From positions 1,491,501 through 1,555,500 of the forward strand of contig NZ_CP132311.1 in the NCBI RefSeq assembly GCF_030733845.1: 64,000 nucleotides of DNA. Direction: 5' to 3'. A model generated the notes under the pieces. That model did no database searches and was not told where the DNA came from. It saw nothing but the letters and a program-made list of their open reading frames with translations. The first letter of the stretch is position 1, and every line of letters begins with the position of its first letter. This document shows, piece after piece, positions 48,893 to 57,452 of the stretch. The position numbers and the translations under genes are program-made. Source of the stretch: Shinella zoogloeoides. Its GTDB lineage: Bacteria > Pseudomonadota > Alphaproteobacteria > Rhizobiales > Rhizobiaceae.

Positions 48893-49297
48893 GTGGTCAA
48901 GGTAGTTCAACCCGCCTATGGCCGGGTCTTCGCATCCGACGAGGCAGCCGCGGAGCTTGCAAAAGTGCTCTGGAAAGAGACGGTCGCGGCGCTCAAGGAA
49001 TGCGACGCGGTGACAGCCCCGAACCTCGCGCGCGCCGATCGCTATGTCCGAGCGAAAGTCGAGTTCGAAACCATTCATCCGATCGCATTCGAGCAAGGCC
49101 CTGTCCTGAAAGGGGAGGAAGGCGGCGAGTATTTCAACTACCGCTGGGCTGCCTGCGAAAAGCTGAACGAGCGGATGCTGAAATTGGAAAAGGCGATGTT
49201 CGGTGAAGCAGCAGTCAAAGCGAGCACGAAAAAGCCCGCCGCCGGCTCCACTGCCGCCGACGAGTTCCTTGGACCAAACCACGGCCTACGCCAGTAA
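48893..49297 (+). CDS. Terminase small subunit (P27 family)
   Basis: A 134-residue protein from GTG 48893, preceded by AAGGGGGG. It matches P27-type small terminases in its helical layout (LAKVLWKETVAALKECDAVTAPNLARADRYVRAKVEFE..., LNERMLKLEKAMFGEAA). It recognises phage DNA for packaging. Its 3' end overlaps the large subunit gene by 95 bases. Confidence 0.8.
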   Translation: MVKVVQPAYGRVFASDEAAAELAKVLWKETVAALKECDAVTAPNLARADRYVRAKVEFETIHPIAFEQGPVLKGEEGGEYFNYRWAACEKLNERMLKLEKAMFGEAAVKASTKKPAAGSTAADEFLGPNHGLRQ

Positions 49298-51041
49298 GGT
49301 CGTCAAGGGCGAGATCATCGCCGGCCGGTTCGTCCGCGCCGCATGCAAGCGCCACCTCGACGACCTGAAGAACGGTCACAAGCGCGGGCTCCGCTTCGAC
49401 GTCGACCAGGCCGGCAGAGCGCTCCGGTTCTTCCCGGCCATGTTCACGGTCACGGCCGGCGAGAAGGTCGGTCAGCCGTTCCATCTGCTGGACTGGATGA
49501 CGTTCGTCGTCGGGTCGCTCTTCGGATGGCGCGATGCGTCCGGCACGCGCCGCTTTCGGCACGCGTGGATCGAGACAGGGAAGGGGCAAGCCAAATCCCC
49601 GCTCATGGGCGCGATCGGCCTCTACATGATTGGCTTTTGCGGTGTGAAGCGCGCGGAGGCTTACGCCATCGCCAACGACCTCGATCAGGCGAAGGTGCTG
49701 TTTTCCGACGCTGTGGCGCTGTGTCGGGCACCGATTCCTGGCAAGGACGGGGCGAACCTGCTTACGGAAAAAAGAGTTCTGATCCGGGGCACGTCCGACA
49801 ACGCGTGGAAGATAGAATTTCCGGCCTCGGAATCCAAATTTCTCCCGATGGCCTCCAGTGACACGATTTCAGGCCCGAAGCCGATCGCGGTCTTCGGTGA
49901 CGAGATCCACGAGATGAAGACTGATAAGGCCATCCAGTTGTGGAAGGCCGCTATCGACAAGATGCCAGGCGACCCGTTGATGGTACTCGGCACCAACACA
50001 CCGGCAGTTGACCAAGCCGTCGCAACGGACCTTTCGCAGTTCTACCAGCGGGTGGCGGAGGGCGTGATCAAAGACGACAGCGCCTTCTCGTATATCGCGC
50101 GTGTCGATGAGGCGGACGATCCGTTCAATGATGAAACGTGCTGGGTGAAAGCTCTCCCGGCGCTGGGGATCACCTATCCCATCGACAATGTCAGGCGCCG
50201 TGTAGAGACGGCCAAACACATTGCATCGGAAAGGCTGGCAACAGAACGCCTCTATTTCGGAAAGCCGGTCGGTTCATCCGGCTTCTGGCTGCCTGATGAG
50301 CAGGCTTGGCGGGCTTGCTTGGGGCCGGTGGATGAGAAGGATTACCGCAAAATTCCGTGTTTTCTTGCACTGGATTTGTCGCAGAAAAACGATTTGACCG
50401 CTCTTTCGGCTTGCTGGCGGGCGGACGACGACACGCTCACCGCCAAGACTTGGTATTGGACGACAAGGAAGGGATTGGCGCGGCGCGAGGCAGAGGACCG
50501 CATTCCCTACACGGCTTACGAGGCCGAGGATTACCTGACGATCTGCGAAAGCGAGACGATCGATTACACCTTTATCGCGGGGCAGGTCGCGAAGCTCAAG
50601 GCCGAGCACATGGTCGACAGCCTGACCGTCGATCCGGCCTACGTCTCATCCTTCATCACTGCATGCGATGACATTTCGCTTCCTGTTTGGCGGTACATGG
50701 GGCCGAAGGAGAAACCGGGCTCCGGCCTGAAGATCGTCACCCACGCACAGGGCACCAAGATTGCCTTCGAGGATCGGCAGCTCTGCATGCCGCATTCGAT
50801 CAGCCGCATGACGGACAAGATCCTGAAGGGCGAAATCCTGGTCGACGACAACAAGCTCACGGATGTCTGCGCTTCGAACGTGGTTCTGAAGGCCGACGGG
50901 ATTGGAAATCAGATGTTCGACAAAAGCCGCTCCCGCGGACGCATCGACGGCATGGTGTCGAAGGCTATGGCTGTCGGCGCGTCGAAGTCCGACAAGAAAA
51001 CCAAGGGCAGCTACATGTCGCGCGGGGTGCGCGTCGCATGA
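49203..51041 (+). CDS. Terminase large subunit (ATPase plus nuclease)
   Basis: Packaging motor of 612 residues. The ATPase domain (about 60-330) has a Walker-A-like WIETGKGQAKSPLMG and Walker B IAVFGDEIHE. The nuclease domain begins at the Asp of FLALDLSQKNDLTALS (about residue 395) and continues with DSLTVDPAYVSSFI. It is of the TerL type seen with P27 small subunits. Start GTG 49203 (MKQQSKRARKSPPP) overlaps the small-subunit gene. It is coupled to the portal gene by ATGA. Confidence 0.93.
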   Translation: MKQQSKRARKSPPPAPLPPTSSLDQTTAYASKVVKGEIIAGRFVRAACKRHLDDLKNGHKRGLRFDVDQAGRALRFFPAMFTVTAGEKVGQPFHLLDWMTFVVGSLFGWRDASGTRRFRHAWIETGKGQAKSPLMGAIGLYMIGFCGVKRAEAYAIANDLDQAKVLFSDAVALCRAPIPGKDGANLLTEKRVLIRGTSDNAWKIEFPASESKFLPMASSDTISGPKPIAVFGDEIHEMKTDKAIQLWKAAIDKMPGDPLMVLGTNTPAVDQAVATDLSQFYQRVAEGVIKDDSAFSYIARVDEADDPFNDETCWVKALPALGITYPIDNVRRRVETAKHIASERLATERLYFGKPVGSSGFWLPDEQAWRACLGPVDEKDYRKIPCFLALDLSQKNDLTALSACWRADDDTLTAKTWYWTTRKGLARREAEDRIPYTAYEAEDYLTICESETIDYTFIAGQVAKLKAEHMVDSLTVDPAYVSSFITACDDISLPVWRYMGPKEKPGSGLKIVTHAQGTKIAFEDRQLCMPHSISRMTDKILKGEILVDDNKLTDVCASNVVLKADGIGNQMFDKSRSRGRIDGMVSKAMAVGASKSDKKTKGSYMSRGVRVA

Positions 51042-52219
51042 AGTGGCCTTCTCTCTTCCGGAAAAAGGATCGGGACCTTAACGGCAACCGGTTCTATCAG
51101 GAGTATGTCATCGAGCGCGAAATCATCGCGACCGAAAAGCACCTGAAGGTGACGGCCGCGCTGGCTGCTGGCCTCCGCATCGCCGAGGGTGTCGCGGCGA
51201 TGCCGATCATCACTGGCCTGAAGTCGTACGACGACATGGGGCGGATGATCCGAATGCCGGTGGTCGAGGGCGAGTTGGCGGAACGGCTCGGGCACAAGCC
51301 CAACGACTACATGACGCCGATCGAATTCGTAGAGTGCCTGACGCTGCATGCCGTCTTCGACGGTGTCGGCCGCGCCTATATCGATCGCGGCTACCGGGGT
51401 CGCATCAAGCGCCTGATCCCGATCGTTGACGGACAGGTTCGTGCGGTCCGAGACCCCGAGACGGCGAAGGTGACCTATAGCGGCACCATTCCCGGCATCG
51501 GCTCGGTCGACGGCCTGACTCGCGAAGACTTCATCGAGATTTCAAATCCACGCTGGGACGATCTCGAAGGTTTGGACATCACCTCCGAGATCAAGAAGGT
51601 TCTCGGGCTTTCGATGGCGCTTGAAGAACGCCAGGTCGATGACAGCAAGCAGAAGATGGTTCGCGGGTATATCACCAGCGAGCAGGTACTTGGTGACGAG
51701 GCGGCGGCAGCGGTTGAAGCGGCGCTGAAGGACAGGCTTCCCGGCACGCCAATATTTGACAGCGGCGCCAACTATAAGAGCATCGTGCCGACACAAGCCG
51801 AAATGGAGCTTCTGTCCACCCGCAAATTCATTATCGAGGAAGTGGCGCGGGCCTACGGCATTCATCCCATTTTCCTTGCACATGACGCCGCGGGTCAGTC
51901 GCTCACCCGTATCGCCGACGCGATGGACTATCACGTCACGGTCACGCTTCAGCCGTGGGCGCGGCGCTGGGAGCAGGGCATCGCGTTTTCAATGCTCAAG
52001 TCGGACCAGTTCGTGAACCTCGACGAGACGCAATTCTATCGTGGCGACCTCAAGACCGTTGGTGAATACGCCGCCAAGGCGCTCGGCAACAACACAGCCT
52101 GGGAAACCCAGAACGACATTCGCGTGCGGATGGGTAAAAACCCGCTCAAGGGCGGCGACGAACTACCGAAACGAAGCGAGGCAAGAAATGGACCTGGAAA
52201 CCAAGTTCTCCCGGCTTGA
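51038..52219 (+). CDS. Phage portal protein (HK97 family)
   Basis: A 393-residue portal that forms the dodecameric ring at the capsid vertex. Typical segments are TPIEFVECLTLHAVFDGVGRAYIDRGYRGRIKRLIPI, STRKFIIEEVARAYGIHPIFLA and TVTLQPWARRWEQGI. The ATG at 51038 overlaps the terminase stop (ATGA). The frame is open upstream across the terminase gene, but that part is shadow. It overlaps the protease gene by 32 bases. Confidence 0.92.
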   Translation: MKWPSLFRKKDRDLNGNRFYQEYVIEREIIATEKHLKVTAALAAGLRIAEGVAAMPIITGLKSYDDMGRMIRMPVVEGELAERLGHKPNDYMTPIEFVECLTLHAVFDGVGRAYIDRGYRGRIKRLIPIVDGQVRAVRDPETAKVTYSGTIPGIGSVDGLTREDFIEISNPRWDDLEGLDITSEIKKVLGLSMALEERQVDDSKQKMVRGYITSEQVLGDEAAAAVEAALKDRLPGTPIFDSGANYKSIVPTQAEMELLSTRKFIIEEVARAYGIHPIFLAHDAAGQSLTRIADAMDYHVTVTLQPWARRWEQGIAFSMLKSDQFVNLDETQFYRGDLKTVGEYAAKALGNNTAWETQNDIRVRMGKNPLKGGDELPKRSEARNGPGNQVLPA

Positions 52220-52841
52220 GGAGCAGTCGGTCAAGGAGGACGGCACGTTCTCCGGCTATGCCTCGAAATTCCATCTGGTCGACCTGGGCGGTGACATCAC
52301 GTTGCCCGGTGCGTTCAAGAAGAGCCTGGCGACTCGTCGGCCCAAGATGCTGTGGGGCCACGACCCAGACCAGCCCATCGGCGTTTGGTCGGTCGTCGAA
52401 GAAGATAGCGTCGGCCTGCGCGTCGAGGGCAAGCTCCTCCTCAAGACGGCGAGAGGGCTTGAAGTCCATGAAATGATGCGGGCCGAAGTCGTCGACAGCC
52501 TGTCGATCGGCTACCTGACGCGCAAGTCGGAAACGCGTGGCGGAAATCGCGAGCTGATCGAGGTTGATCTCTTCGAAATCTCGGTGGTGACTTTCCCCAT
52601 GCTGGAAGCCGCCACGATCGATGCGGTGAAGAGCATCAATGACGTAATTCAGGCGACGAAGACGTCCGGCGACTTCGCGCCCCTCAAACGTGCGGTGGAA
52701 GGTGCCTTGCGTGACGCAGGCTTCCCGGCATGGCTGGCCAAGGCCCAGGCGGCTCTTGCGCCGCAAGCTCTAGGCGATGGACAGCGCGACGCGTCCGCCT
52801 CGGAGATCGCAAAGCTGATCAAGGAAAAGCTCAGCTTCTAA
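52188..52841 (+). CDS. Prohead maturation protease (HK97 family)
   Basis: A 217-residue herpesvirus-type serine protease that trims the capsid scaffold. The catalytic His lies in MLWGHDPDQPIG, and the Ser in VVDSLSIGYLTRK; FEISVVTFPMLEAA closes the domain. The basic C-terminal extension may serve as scaffold. ATG 52188 lies inside the portal gene's end. Confidence 0.92.
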   Translation: MDLETKFSRLEEQSVKEDGTFSGYASKFHLVDLGGDITLPGAFKKSLATRRPKMLWGHDPDQPIGVWSVVEEDSVGLRVEGKLLLKTARGLEVHEMMRAEVVDSLSIGYLTRKSETRGGNRELIEVDLFEISVVTFPMLEAATIDAVKSINDVIQATKTSGDFAPLKRAVEGALRDAGFPAWLAKAQAALAPQALGDGQRDASASEIAKLIKEKLSF

Positions 52842-52868
52842 ACCTTCCATCGACCACAGGAGTTTATG

Positions 52869-54047
52869 ATGGACCTTGAAATCAAGGCCGCGCTGGATGC
52901 TGCGGCAAAGGAAATCGGCGACAAGCTCAAGGAAGTCACCAACGAGCAGAAGTCGCTTTCGGAAAAGCTGGCGGAGCTTCAGACGAAGCAGGCGTCGGGT
53001 AATGACATCACCGACATCAGGGGCCGCGTCGAGGACAGCCGCAAGGAGCTCACGGAGCTCGGTGAGACGGTTACCGACCTGACCAAGAAGCTCAACGCAC
53101 GCCGTGACGACACGAAGTCGATCGGCCGCGTCATCGCGGAGACGAAGGACTTCGCCGCCAGGATTCGTGGCCGCGAAACCGTCGAGATCAAGGACATTAC
53201 GTCCGCCTCGTTCGGCACGGTCACCCTCCCGGCCGGCGTCCGTCGTCAGAACCGCGGTATAATCGAACCGGTCAACCAGGCGCTGTTCCTGCGCGACGTC
53301 ATTCCGACGCTCGCAACGACCGCCGCCGTCCTCGAATACCTCCAGGAAACCGGCTACACCAACAACGCAGCGACGGTCGCCGCTGGCGCCCTCAAGCCGC
53401 AGTCCGACATCACCTTCGCCGCCAAGACGGCGCCGATGGTCAAGATGGCGCACTGGTTCCGTGTGAACGAGGAAATCCTCGATGACGTTGACGGTATGGA
53501 GGGCTACATCAACCAGCGCGGCATCTACGGCCTCCAGCTCAAGGAGGAAGGCGAGGTCATCAATGGCGACGGCACAGCAAACCATGTCGACGGCCTGATT
53601 GCCAACTCCACCGTCTACAATCCGGCCATCGTTCCCGGCATCACGCCCGCGAACGCCATGGACGATATCCGCGTTGCCATCGCGCAGGTATCGGAAGCCG
53701 ATCTCGTGGCAACCGCCGTCGTCATGAACCATCTTGACGCCGCGGCGCTCGACCTCGCGAAGGATGCCGATGGCCGCTACCTGCATCCCGCCTTCGCCGG
53801 CAATACGGCCTGGGGCCTGCCCGTGGTCCGCACCAAGGGTGTCGCACAGGGCAAGTTCCTTGTCGGCGGTTTCGTCGGCAACACAATCCTCTGGCAGCGC
53901 AAGGGCATCGAGATCCGCCGCTCCACCGAGGACCGCGATAACTTCATCGCGAACAAGGTGACGATCCTCATCGAGGAGCGCATCCAGCTCGAAACCCTCC
54001 GTCCGGAAGGCATCGTCTACGGCGACCTTACCGAGCCGACCCCGTAA
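52869..54047 (+). CDS. Major capsid protein (HK97 fold)
   Basis: A 392-residue capsid precursor. Residues about 1-100 are a coiled-coil delta/scaffold domain (LDAAAKEIGDKLKEVTNEQKSLSEKLAELQ) to be removed by the protease. The HK97-fold domain follows (VNQALFLRDVIPTLATTAAVLEYLQETGYTNNAATVAAGALKPQSDITF; NHLDAAALDLAKDADGRYL). ATG 52869 is six bases after AGGAG; ATG 52866 is only three bases away. Confidence 0.94.
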   Translation: MDLEIKAALDAAAKEIGDKLKEVTNEQKSLSEKLAELQTKQASGNDITDIRGRVEDSRKELTELGETVTDLTKKLNARRDDTKSIGRVIAETKDFAARIRGRETVEIKDITSASFGTVTLPAGVRRQNRGIIEPVNQALFLRDVIPTLATTAAVLEYLQETGYTNNAATVAAGALKPQSDITFAAKTAPMVKMAHWFRVNEEILDDVDGMEGYINQRGIYGLQLKEEGEVINGDGTANHVDGLIANSTVYNPAIVPGITPANAMDDIRVAIAQVSEADLVATAVVMNHLDAAALDLAKDADGRYLHPAFAGNTAWGLPVVRTKGVAQGKFLVGGFVGNTILWQRKGIEIRRSTEDRDNFIANKVTILIEERIQLETLRPEGIVYGDLTEPTP

Positions 54048-54065
54048 GCACCCAGCGAGGGCAAG

Positions 54066-54587
54066 ATGAAGATTGAGCAATCCGGCGAGCCGGTAGGCGA
54101 AGTCCTATCGCTTGCCCTCGCCAAACAGCATTGCCGCGTCCGTCATTCCGATGACGACACGATATTGCAGCATTACCTTGAAGCCGCGGTCGATTGGGTG
54201 GAGCGCGCCTGCCAGACGGTTTTTCTGGAGACGGAATTCACCGCGAAGGGCCGCACCTTCGACCTGATTTTCAAGGGGTATCCGAACGCCGATATCCAGT
54301 CCGTCACCTATCTGGACCCCGTCGGCGTGGCCGGAACGGTGACGGATTACGAGATCCGCGACGGTGCGCTCTACATCGAAAACGCGCCCGAGATTTCGGA
54401 AGCAACGGTCGTATTCAAGGCCGGCCTCGGCGCCGGCAACATCCCGCCCAAGTTGGCGCAGGCGTGCTTGATGCTCGTCGCCAGCTTCTATCTCCACCGC
54501 GCTGACGTCACCGCCGACATGACCGGTAGCGTTCCGATGGGCGTAAAGGCCATGGTTGCCATGCACAGGAGCTTCGCATTCGCATGA
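54066..54587 (+). CDS. Head-tail connector protein (gp6-like)
   Basis: A 173-residue adaptor that stacks under the portal. The helical start SLALAKQHCRVRHSDDDTILQHYLEAAVDWVERACQ and the C-terminal PPKLAQACLMLVASFYLHRADV match the gp6-like connector family. It follows the capsid gene by 18 bases and overlaps the next gene by four. Confidence 0.87.
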   Translation: MKIEQSGEPVGEVLSLALAKQHCRVRHSDDDTILQHYLEAAVDWVERACQTVFLETEFTAKGRTFDLIFKGYPNADIQSVTYLDPVGVAGTVTDYEIRDGALYIENAPEISEATVVFKAGLGAGNIPPKLAQACLMLVASFYLHRADVTADMTGSVPMGVKAMVAMHRSFAFA

Positions 54588-54925
54588 TGGACGCGGGAAA
54601 GATGGATTACCTCGTCGCGTTCGAGCAACCCATGAAGGTTGACGACGGACATGGCGGCAAAGAGCAAGGGTGGGGGAACCCGGTGACGGCCGATGCTTCC
54701 TTCCGCTTCCTGCGCGGCGGCGAGACAGTGCAGGCCTCGCGGCTTGCCGGCAAGCAGCCAGTCGTCGTCACGGTGTATGACAATTCACAGACGCGGGCCG
54801 TCAAGACGTCCTGGCGGATGCGCGACCAGCGCAGCGGTGAAATCTACAACGTCCGCTCCGGGCCTGTGCCGACCGATGATAGGCAGTATCTGGAATTCAC
54901 CGTCGAAGGCGGGGTTGCGGTATGA
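54584..54925 (+). CDS. Head closure protein (SPP1 gp16-like)
   Basis: A 113-residue beta-barrel protein with MDYLVAFEQPMKVDDGHGGKEQGWGN and DRQYLEFTVEGG, matching phage head-closure proteins, which seal the connector. Four-base overlaps on each side place it in the standard connector cluster. ATG 54587 is an alternative start. Confidence 0.85.
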   Translation: MMDAGKMDYLVAFEQPMKVDDGHGGKEQGWGNPVTADASFRFLRGGETVQASRLAGKQPVVVTVYDNSQTRAVKTSWRMRDQRSGEIYNVRSGPVPTDDRQYLEFTVEGGVAV

Positions 54926-55323
54926 GCGTTTCCGTCTCGTTTCAGGATCTTGTGCTCGCCCGTCTCAAGGCCGCGCCCGCTGTCACAGCCATCGTCGACG
55001 ACCGTATCGTCGATGGGAATGATGATGGACTCGATTTTCCGAACATCACCTTCGGCGCATCGGATTTTACGCCTGGCGATGCGGACTGCATCCGCGGCCG
55101 GGAAGAAACCTTGCAGATCGATTGCTGGACGCGCGAAGGCGGAAAGAAGTGGCCGTGCCGCAAACTGGTAGATGCTGTGAAGGGGGCTCTTCATGACGCC
55201 GAGGCGGAACTCGGCTCCGGCGCCCTTGTCTTGATGCGTGTTGGTCTCGTCCGCGTCTTCAGCGATCCGGACAATGTTACCACTCACGGCGTCGTGCAGG
55301 TTACCGGTGTCATCGAGGAGTAG
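54922..55323 (+). CDS. Tail completion protein (DUF3168)
   Basis: A 133-residue protein of the DUF3168 family that joins tail to head, reading LVLARLKAAPAVTAIVDDRIVDG... ITFGASDFTPGDADCI and EETLQIDCWTREGGKKWPCRKLVDAVKGAL. Starts in an ATGA overlap. It precedes the gp10-like gene here, whereas it usually follows it. Confidence 0.88.
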   Translation: MSVSVSFQDLVLARLKAAPAVTAIVDDRIVDGNDDGLDFPNITFGASDFTPGDADCIRGREETLQIDCWTREGGKKWPCRKLVDAVKGALHDAEAELGSGALVLMRVGLVRVFSDPDNVTTHGVVQVTGVIEE

Positions 55324-55328
55324 GGCAG

Positions 55329-55562
55329 ATGGCAAGAGTGAAATTTATCGAAGATTTCGACTACAAGCCAACCGCTCAAGTAACTGTCGCATATCTGGCT
55401 GGCTGGAGCGGTACGGTTAAACACGACTGCGCCGAAAAGGCCGTCGCGGCGGATAAAGCTGTATTTCTCGACGGCAAGTCGAAGAGAGATGTCACGGTTG
55501 ATCGTCAGGCCTCCGACGCGTCGCGTAATCAGCTTCTTGCGCATAGCGGGCGGGCAACGTGA
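55329..55562 (+). CDS. Phage hypothetical protein (77 residues)
   Basis: MARVKFIEDFDYKPTAQVTVAYLAGWSGTVKHDCAEKAVAADKAVFLDG..., with GAGGAG ahead of ATG 55329. It resembles short phage proteins placed among connector genes; no domain is assigned. It overlaps the gp10-like gene by four bases. Confidence 0.7.
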   Translation: MARVKFIEDFDYKPTAQVTVAYLAGWSGTVKHDCAEKAVAADKAVFLDGKSKRDVTVDRQASDASRNQLLAHSGRAT

Positions 55563-56023
55563 CAGCCAACATCAAAGGGCTGAAACAGCTTCAGAGAAAG
55601 CTTGATCGCCTTCCTTCCATCGTCAAGGAACGCATCCGTGAAGCCTTGGAGGATGGAGCGAATGAAATCGTCAACATGGCGAAGTCTCTCGTTCCTTCGG
55701 ACACCAGCGCATTGCGCGACAGCATCGGATGGACATACGGGCAGGCCCCGAAAGGGGCAATGACCCTCGGGAAAGTCCAGGCCATCGGCGGCGATCTGAC
55801 AATCACGATCTACGCCGGCAATAGCGAAGCCTTCTACGCCCGCTGGGTCGAGTTTGGCACGGCGGCGCATACGGCCGGCGGGAGGTTCGAAGGCGCCACC
55901 ATCCCGGCCATTCCCGCGAGCCCATACTTCTACGTCAGCTTCCGAGCCTTGCGCCGCAGGGTGAAGAGCCGCGTCACCCGATCGATCAACAAGGCCGCGA
56001 AAGACGTTGCGGCCGGTCGATAA
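55559..56023 (+). CDS. HK97 gp10-like neck/tail protein
   Basis: A 154-residue protein from GTG 55559, in a GTGA overlap. The gp10 signature is VNMAKSLVPSDTSALRDSIGW, FYARWVEFGTAAHTAGG and IPASPYFYVSFRALRRRV. Such proteins form the head-proximal tail end. Confidence 0.9.
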   Translation: MTANIKGLKQLQRKLDRLPSIVKERIREALEDGANEIVNMAKSLVPSDTSALRDSIGWTYGQAPKGAMTLGKVQAIGGDLTITIYAGNSEAFYARWVEFGTAAHTAGGRFEGATIPAIPASPYFYVSFRALRRRVKSRVTRSINKAAKDVAAGR

Positions 56024-56073
56024 GTCAAACCCGTGCGGCTCGCCGCTCTTCACCGCCATAAAGGAGTAAGACC

Positions 56074-56520
56074 ATGGCACCTCCCGTAACCGCGCGCTTT
56101 GGAAAGTTCCGAGTTCTCCTCGGCAACAGCGCCGATCCTATCGTCTATGCTGCACCTTGCGGCTTCACGTCCAAGTCTCTGACGCTCGGCAAATCGCTTT
56201 CAGAGGTGTCCATTCCGGACTGTGACGATCCCGACAAGCCGATCACGATCGGCCGCGACGTCGAAAGCACGACCGCATCGATTTCGGGTGACGGCGTGCT
56301 GGCTGCTTCCGCTGTTCCCACCTGGATCGCCGCCTACAAGAGCACCGAATCCGTGCCGGTGAAGGTGGAGATCGAGTTTTCGACTGGCACCGTGACGTTC
56401 ACTGGCCGCATGCATGTCGAAACCCTCGAACTCGGCGCCGAGCAGGGTGGCCGCGTCACCATCTCGGTCTCGCTCCAGTCCGACGGCGAGCTCGTCGACA
56501 CGAATACCTTCACGCCATGA
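56074..56520 (+). CDS. Phage tail tube protein
   Basis: A 148-residue protein of the major-tail-tube type. It reads VSIPDCDDPDKPITIGRDVESTTASISGDGVLAASAVPTWIAAYKS and TVTFTGRMHVETLELGAEQGGRVTISVSLQSDGE, the tube fold also seen in gene transfer agents. Good spacing from AAGGAG. It overlaps the next gene by four bases. Confidence 0.87.
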   Translation: MAPPVTARFGKFRVLLGNSADPIVYAAPCGFTSKSLTLGKSLSEVSIPDCDDPDKPITIGRDVESTTASISGDGVLAASAVPTWIAAYKSTESVPVKVEIEFSTGTVTFTGRMHVETLELGAEQGGRVTISVSLQSDGELVDTNTFTP

Positions 56521-56933
56521 GTCGCGACGCCTCGATCACGCTCACCTGGGCGGACGGCGACTTCAAGTTTCGCCTCGGATGGGGCGAGCTTGAGGAGCTT
56601 CAGGAAAAGACGGACGCTGGCCCGCAGGTGGTTTTGCAGCGTCTCTATGCCGGCACATGGCGCGTCGAGGACATCTCGAATACGATCCGCCTTGCGCTGA
56701 TCGGTGGAGGCATGTCCCCGGAAGAAGCGGTGAAGAAGGTTCGGTTCTATGTCGAGCAGCGGCCACCGGCTGAGAGCGTGCCGATCGCCCTCGCTGTCCT
56801 GTCTGCCGGGCTGATCGGCGCACCGGATGAAAAGCTGGGGGAGCTAGAAGCGCCAAGTCGGAAGCGCGGGAAGTCGAGCTCCCGAACGGCAAAATCCGAT
56901 TTGGCGCCATCTACGGGACTGGTGCAGCGATAG
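56517..56933 (+). CDS. Tail assembly chaperone, upstream frame (GTA-TIM/DUF3356 type)
   Basis: A 138-residue frame whose first about 108 residues (ITLTWADGDFKFRLGWGELEELQEKTDAGPQVVLQRLY...SVPIALAVLSAGLIGAPDEKLGELE) match the gene-transfer-agent GTA-TIM family. The last about 30 residues are low-complexity and look like out-of-frame translation. A -1 slip at the GGGGGAG run (56837-56843) would instead enter a conserved-looking frame ending at 57091, giving a fused product of about 190 residues as in lambda G/GT. Confidence 0.85.
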   Translation: MSRDASITLTWADGDFKFRLGWGELEELQEKTDAGPQVVLQRLYAGTWRVEDISNTIRLALIGGGMSPEEAVKKVRFYVEQRPPAESVPIALAVLSAGLIGAPDEKLGELEAPSRKRGKSSSRTAKSDLAPSTGLVQR

Positions 56934-57091
56934 GCTTCTCTCCCCAGCAAGTGCGCGCGATGTCAATGTGGCAGTACGCGGCGGCGGTCGAGGGCTACAT
57001 CAAGGCCACCACGCCAGAAGACGGCAAAATGTCGTCGTCAGAAGTCGATGAAGTCTGGCGGTGGATGCAGGATATGGACGGCACCCGTTAG
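56831..57091 (+). CDS. Tail assembly chaperone, downstream frame reached by -1 frameshift
   Basis: This frame is open from 56831 to TAG 57089 and encodes ...VELPNGKIRFGAIYGTGAAIGFSPQQVRAMSMWQYAAAVEGYIKA... EVDEVWRWMQDMDGTR. The sequence is typical of small phage tail assembly chaperones, with MSMWQYAAAVEGY the strongest feature. No ATG, GTG or TTG precedes the conserved-looking start of the domain, and the frame is -1 relative to the upstream gene. Expression by programmed frameshift is therefore likely. Confidence 0.72.
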   Translation, partial: KAGGARSAKSEAREVELPNGKIRFGAIYGTGAAIGFSPQQVRAMSMWQYAAAVEGYIKATTPEDGKMSSSEVDEVWRWMQDMDGTR

Positions 57092-57411
57092 TAGTCGGAT
57101 GCAGTAATTTGGCAGTCAGCCTTTTCGGCATCGTCCGGCTGCAACACATAGGTCTTTCCATAATCCGAAGCTCTTGCGGCGATGTTCTGAGCAACTACGT
57201 TCTCGGTCGTGACCGCCTTCATCTCCTTGTTAAGGAATGCGCAAGTAGCACGAACGAAGGCCAATTCCTTATCCAGGTTGTTTGTGAACTTCACCACGAT
57301 TTCCAAGGAGCCGTTCGAAAGCTTGCGGAAGTTGTCGACGTTCATTTCCACATCAGCCGCACTTGCCTGCGTGGCCGCCAGAACGGCCAGCCCGAACGTC
57401 GCATACTTCAT
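57088..57411 (-). CDS. Exported 'moron' protein inside the tail module
   Basis: A 107-residue protein on the strand opposite to the tail genes. A signal peptide (MKYATFGLAVLAATQASAA) precedes a small beta-rich domain (VEIVVKFTNNLDKELAFVRATCAFLNKEMKAV) with two cysteines. GGAGGAG precedes ATG 57411. Opposite orientation, own ribosome site and export mark it as lysogenic cargo that could alter the host envelope; the function is unknown. Confidence 0.78.
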   Translation of the reverse strand: MKYATFGLAVLAATQASAADVEMNVDNFRKLSNGSLEIVVKFTNNLDKELAFVRATCAFLNKEMKAVTTENVVAQNIAARASDYGKTYVLQPDDAEKADCQITASDY

Positions 57412-57452
57412 CGTCAATCTCCTCCCGAATCTAAAGCAACGGTGAACCGTTC

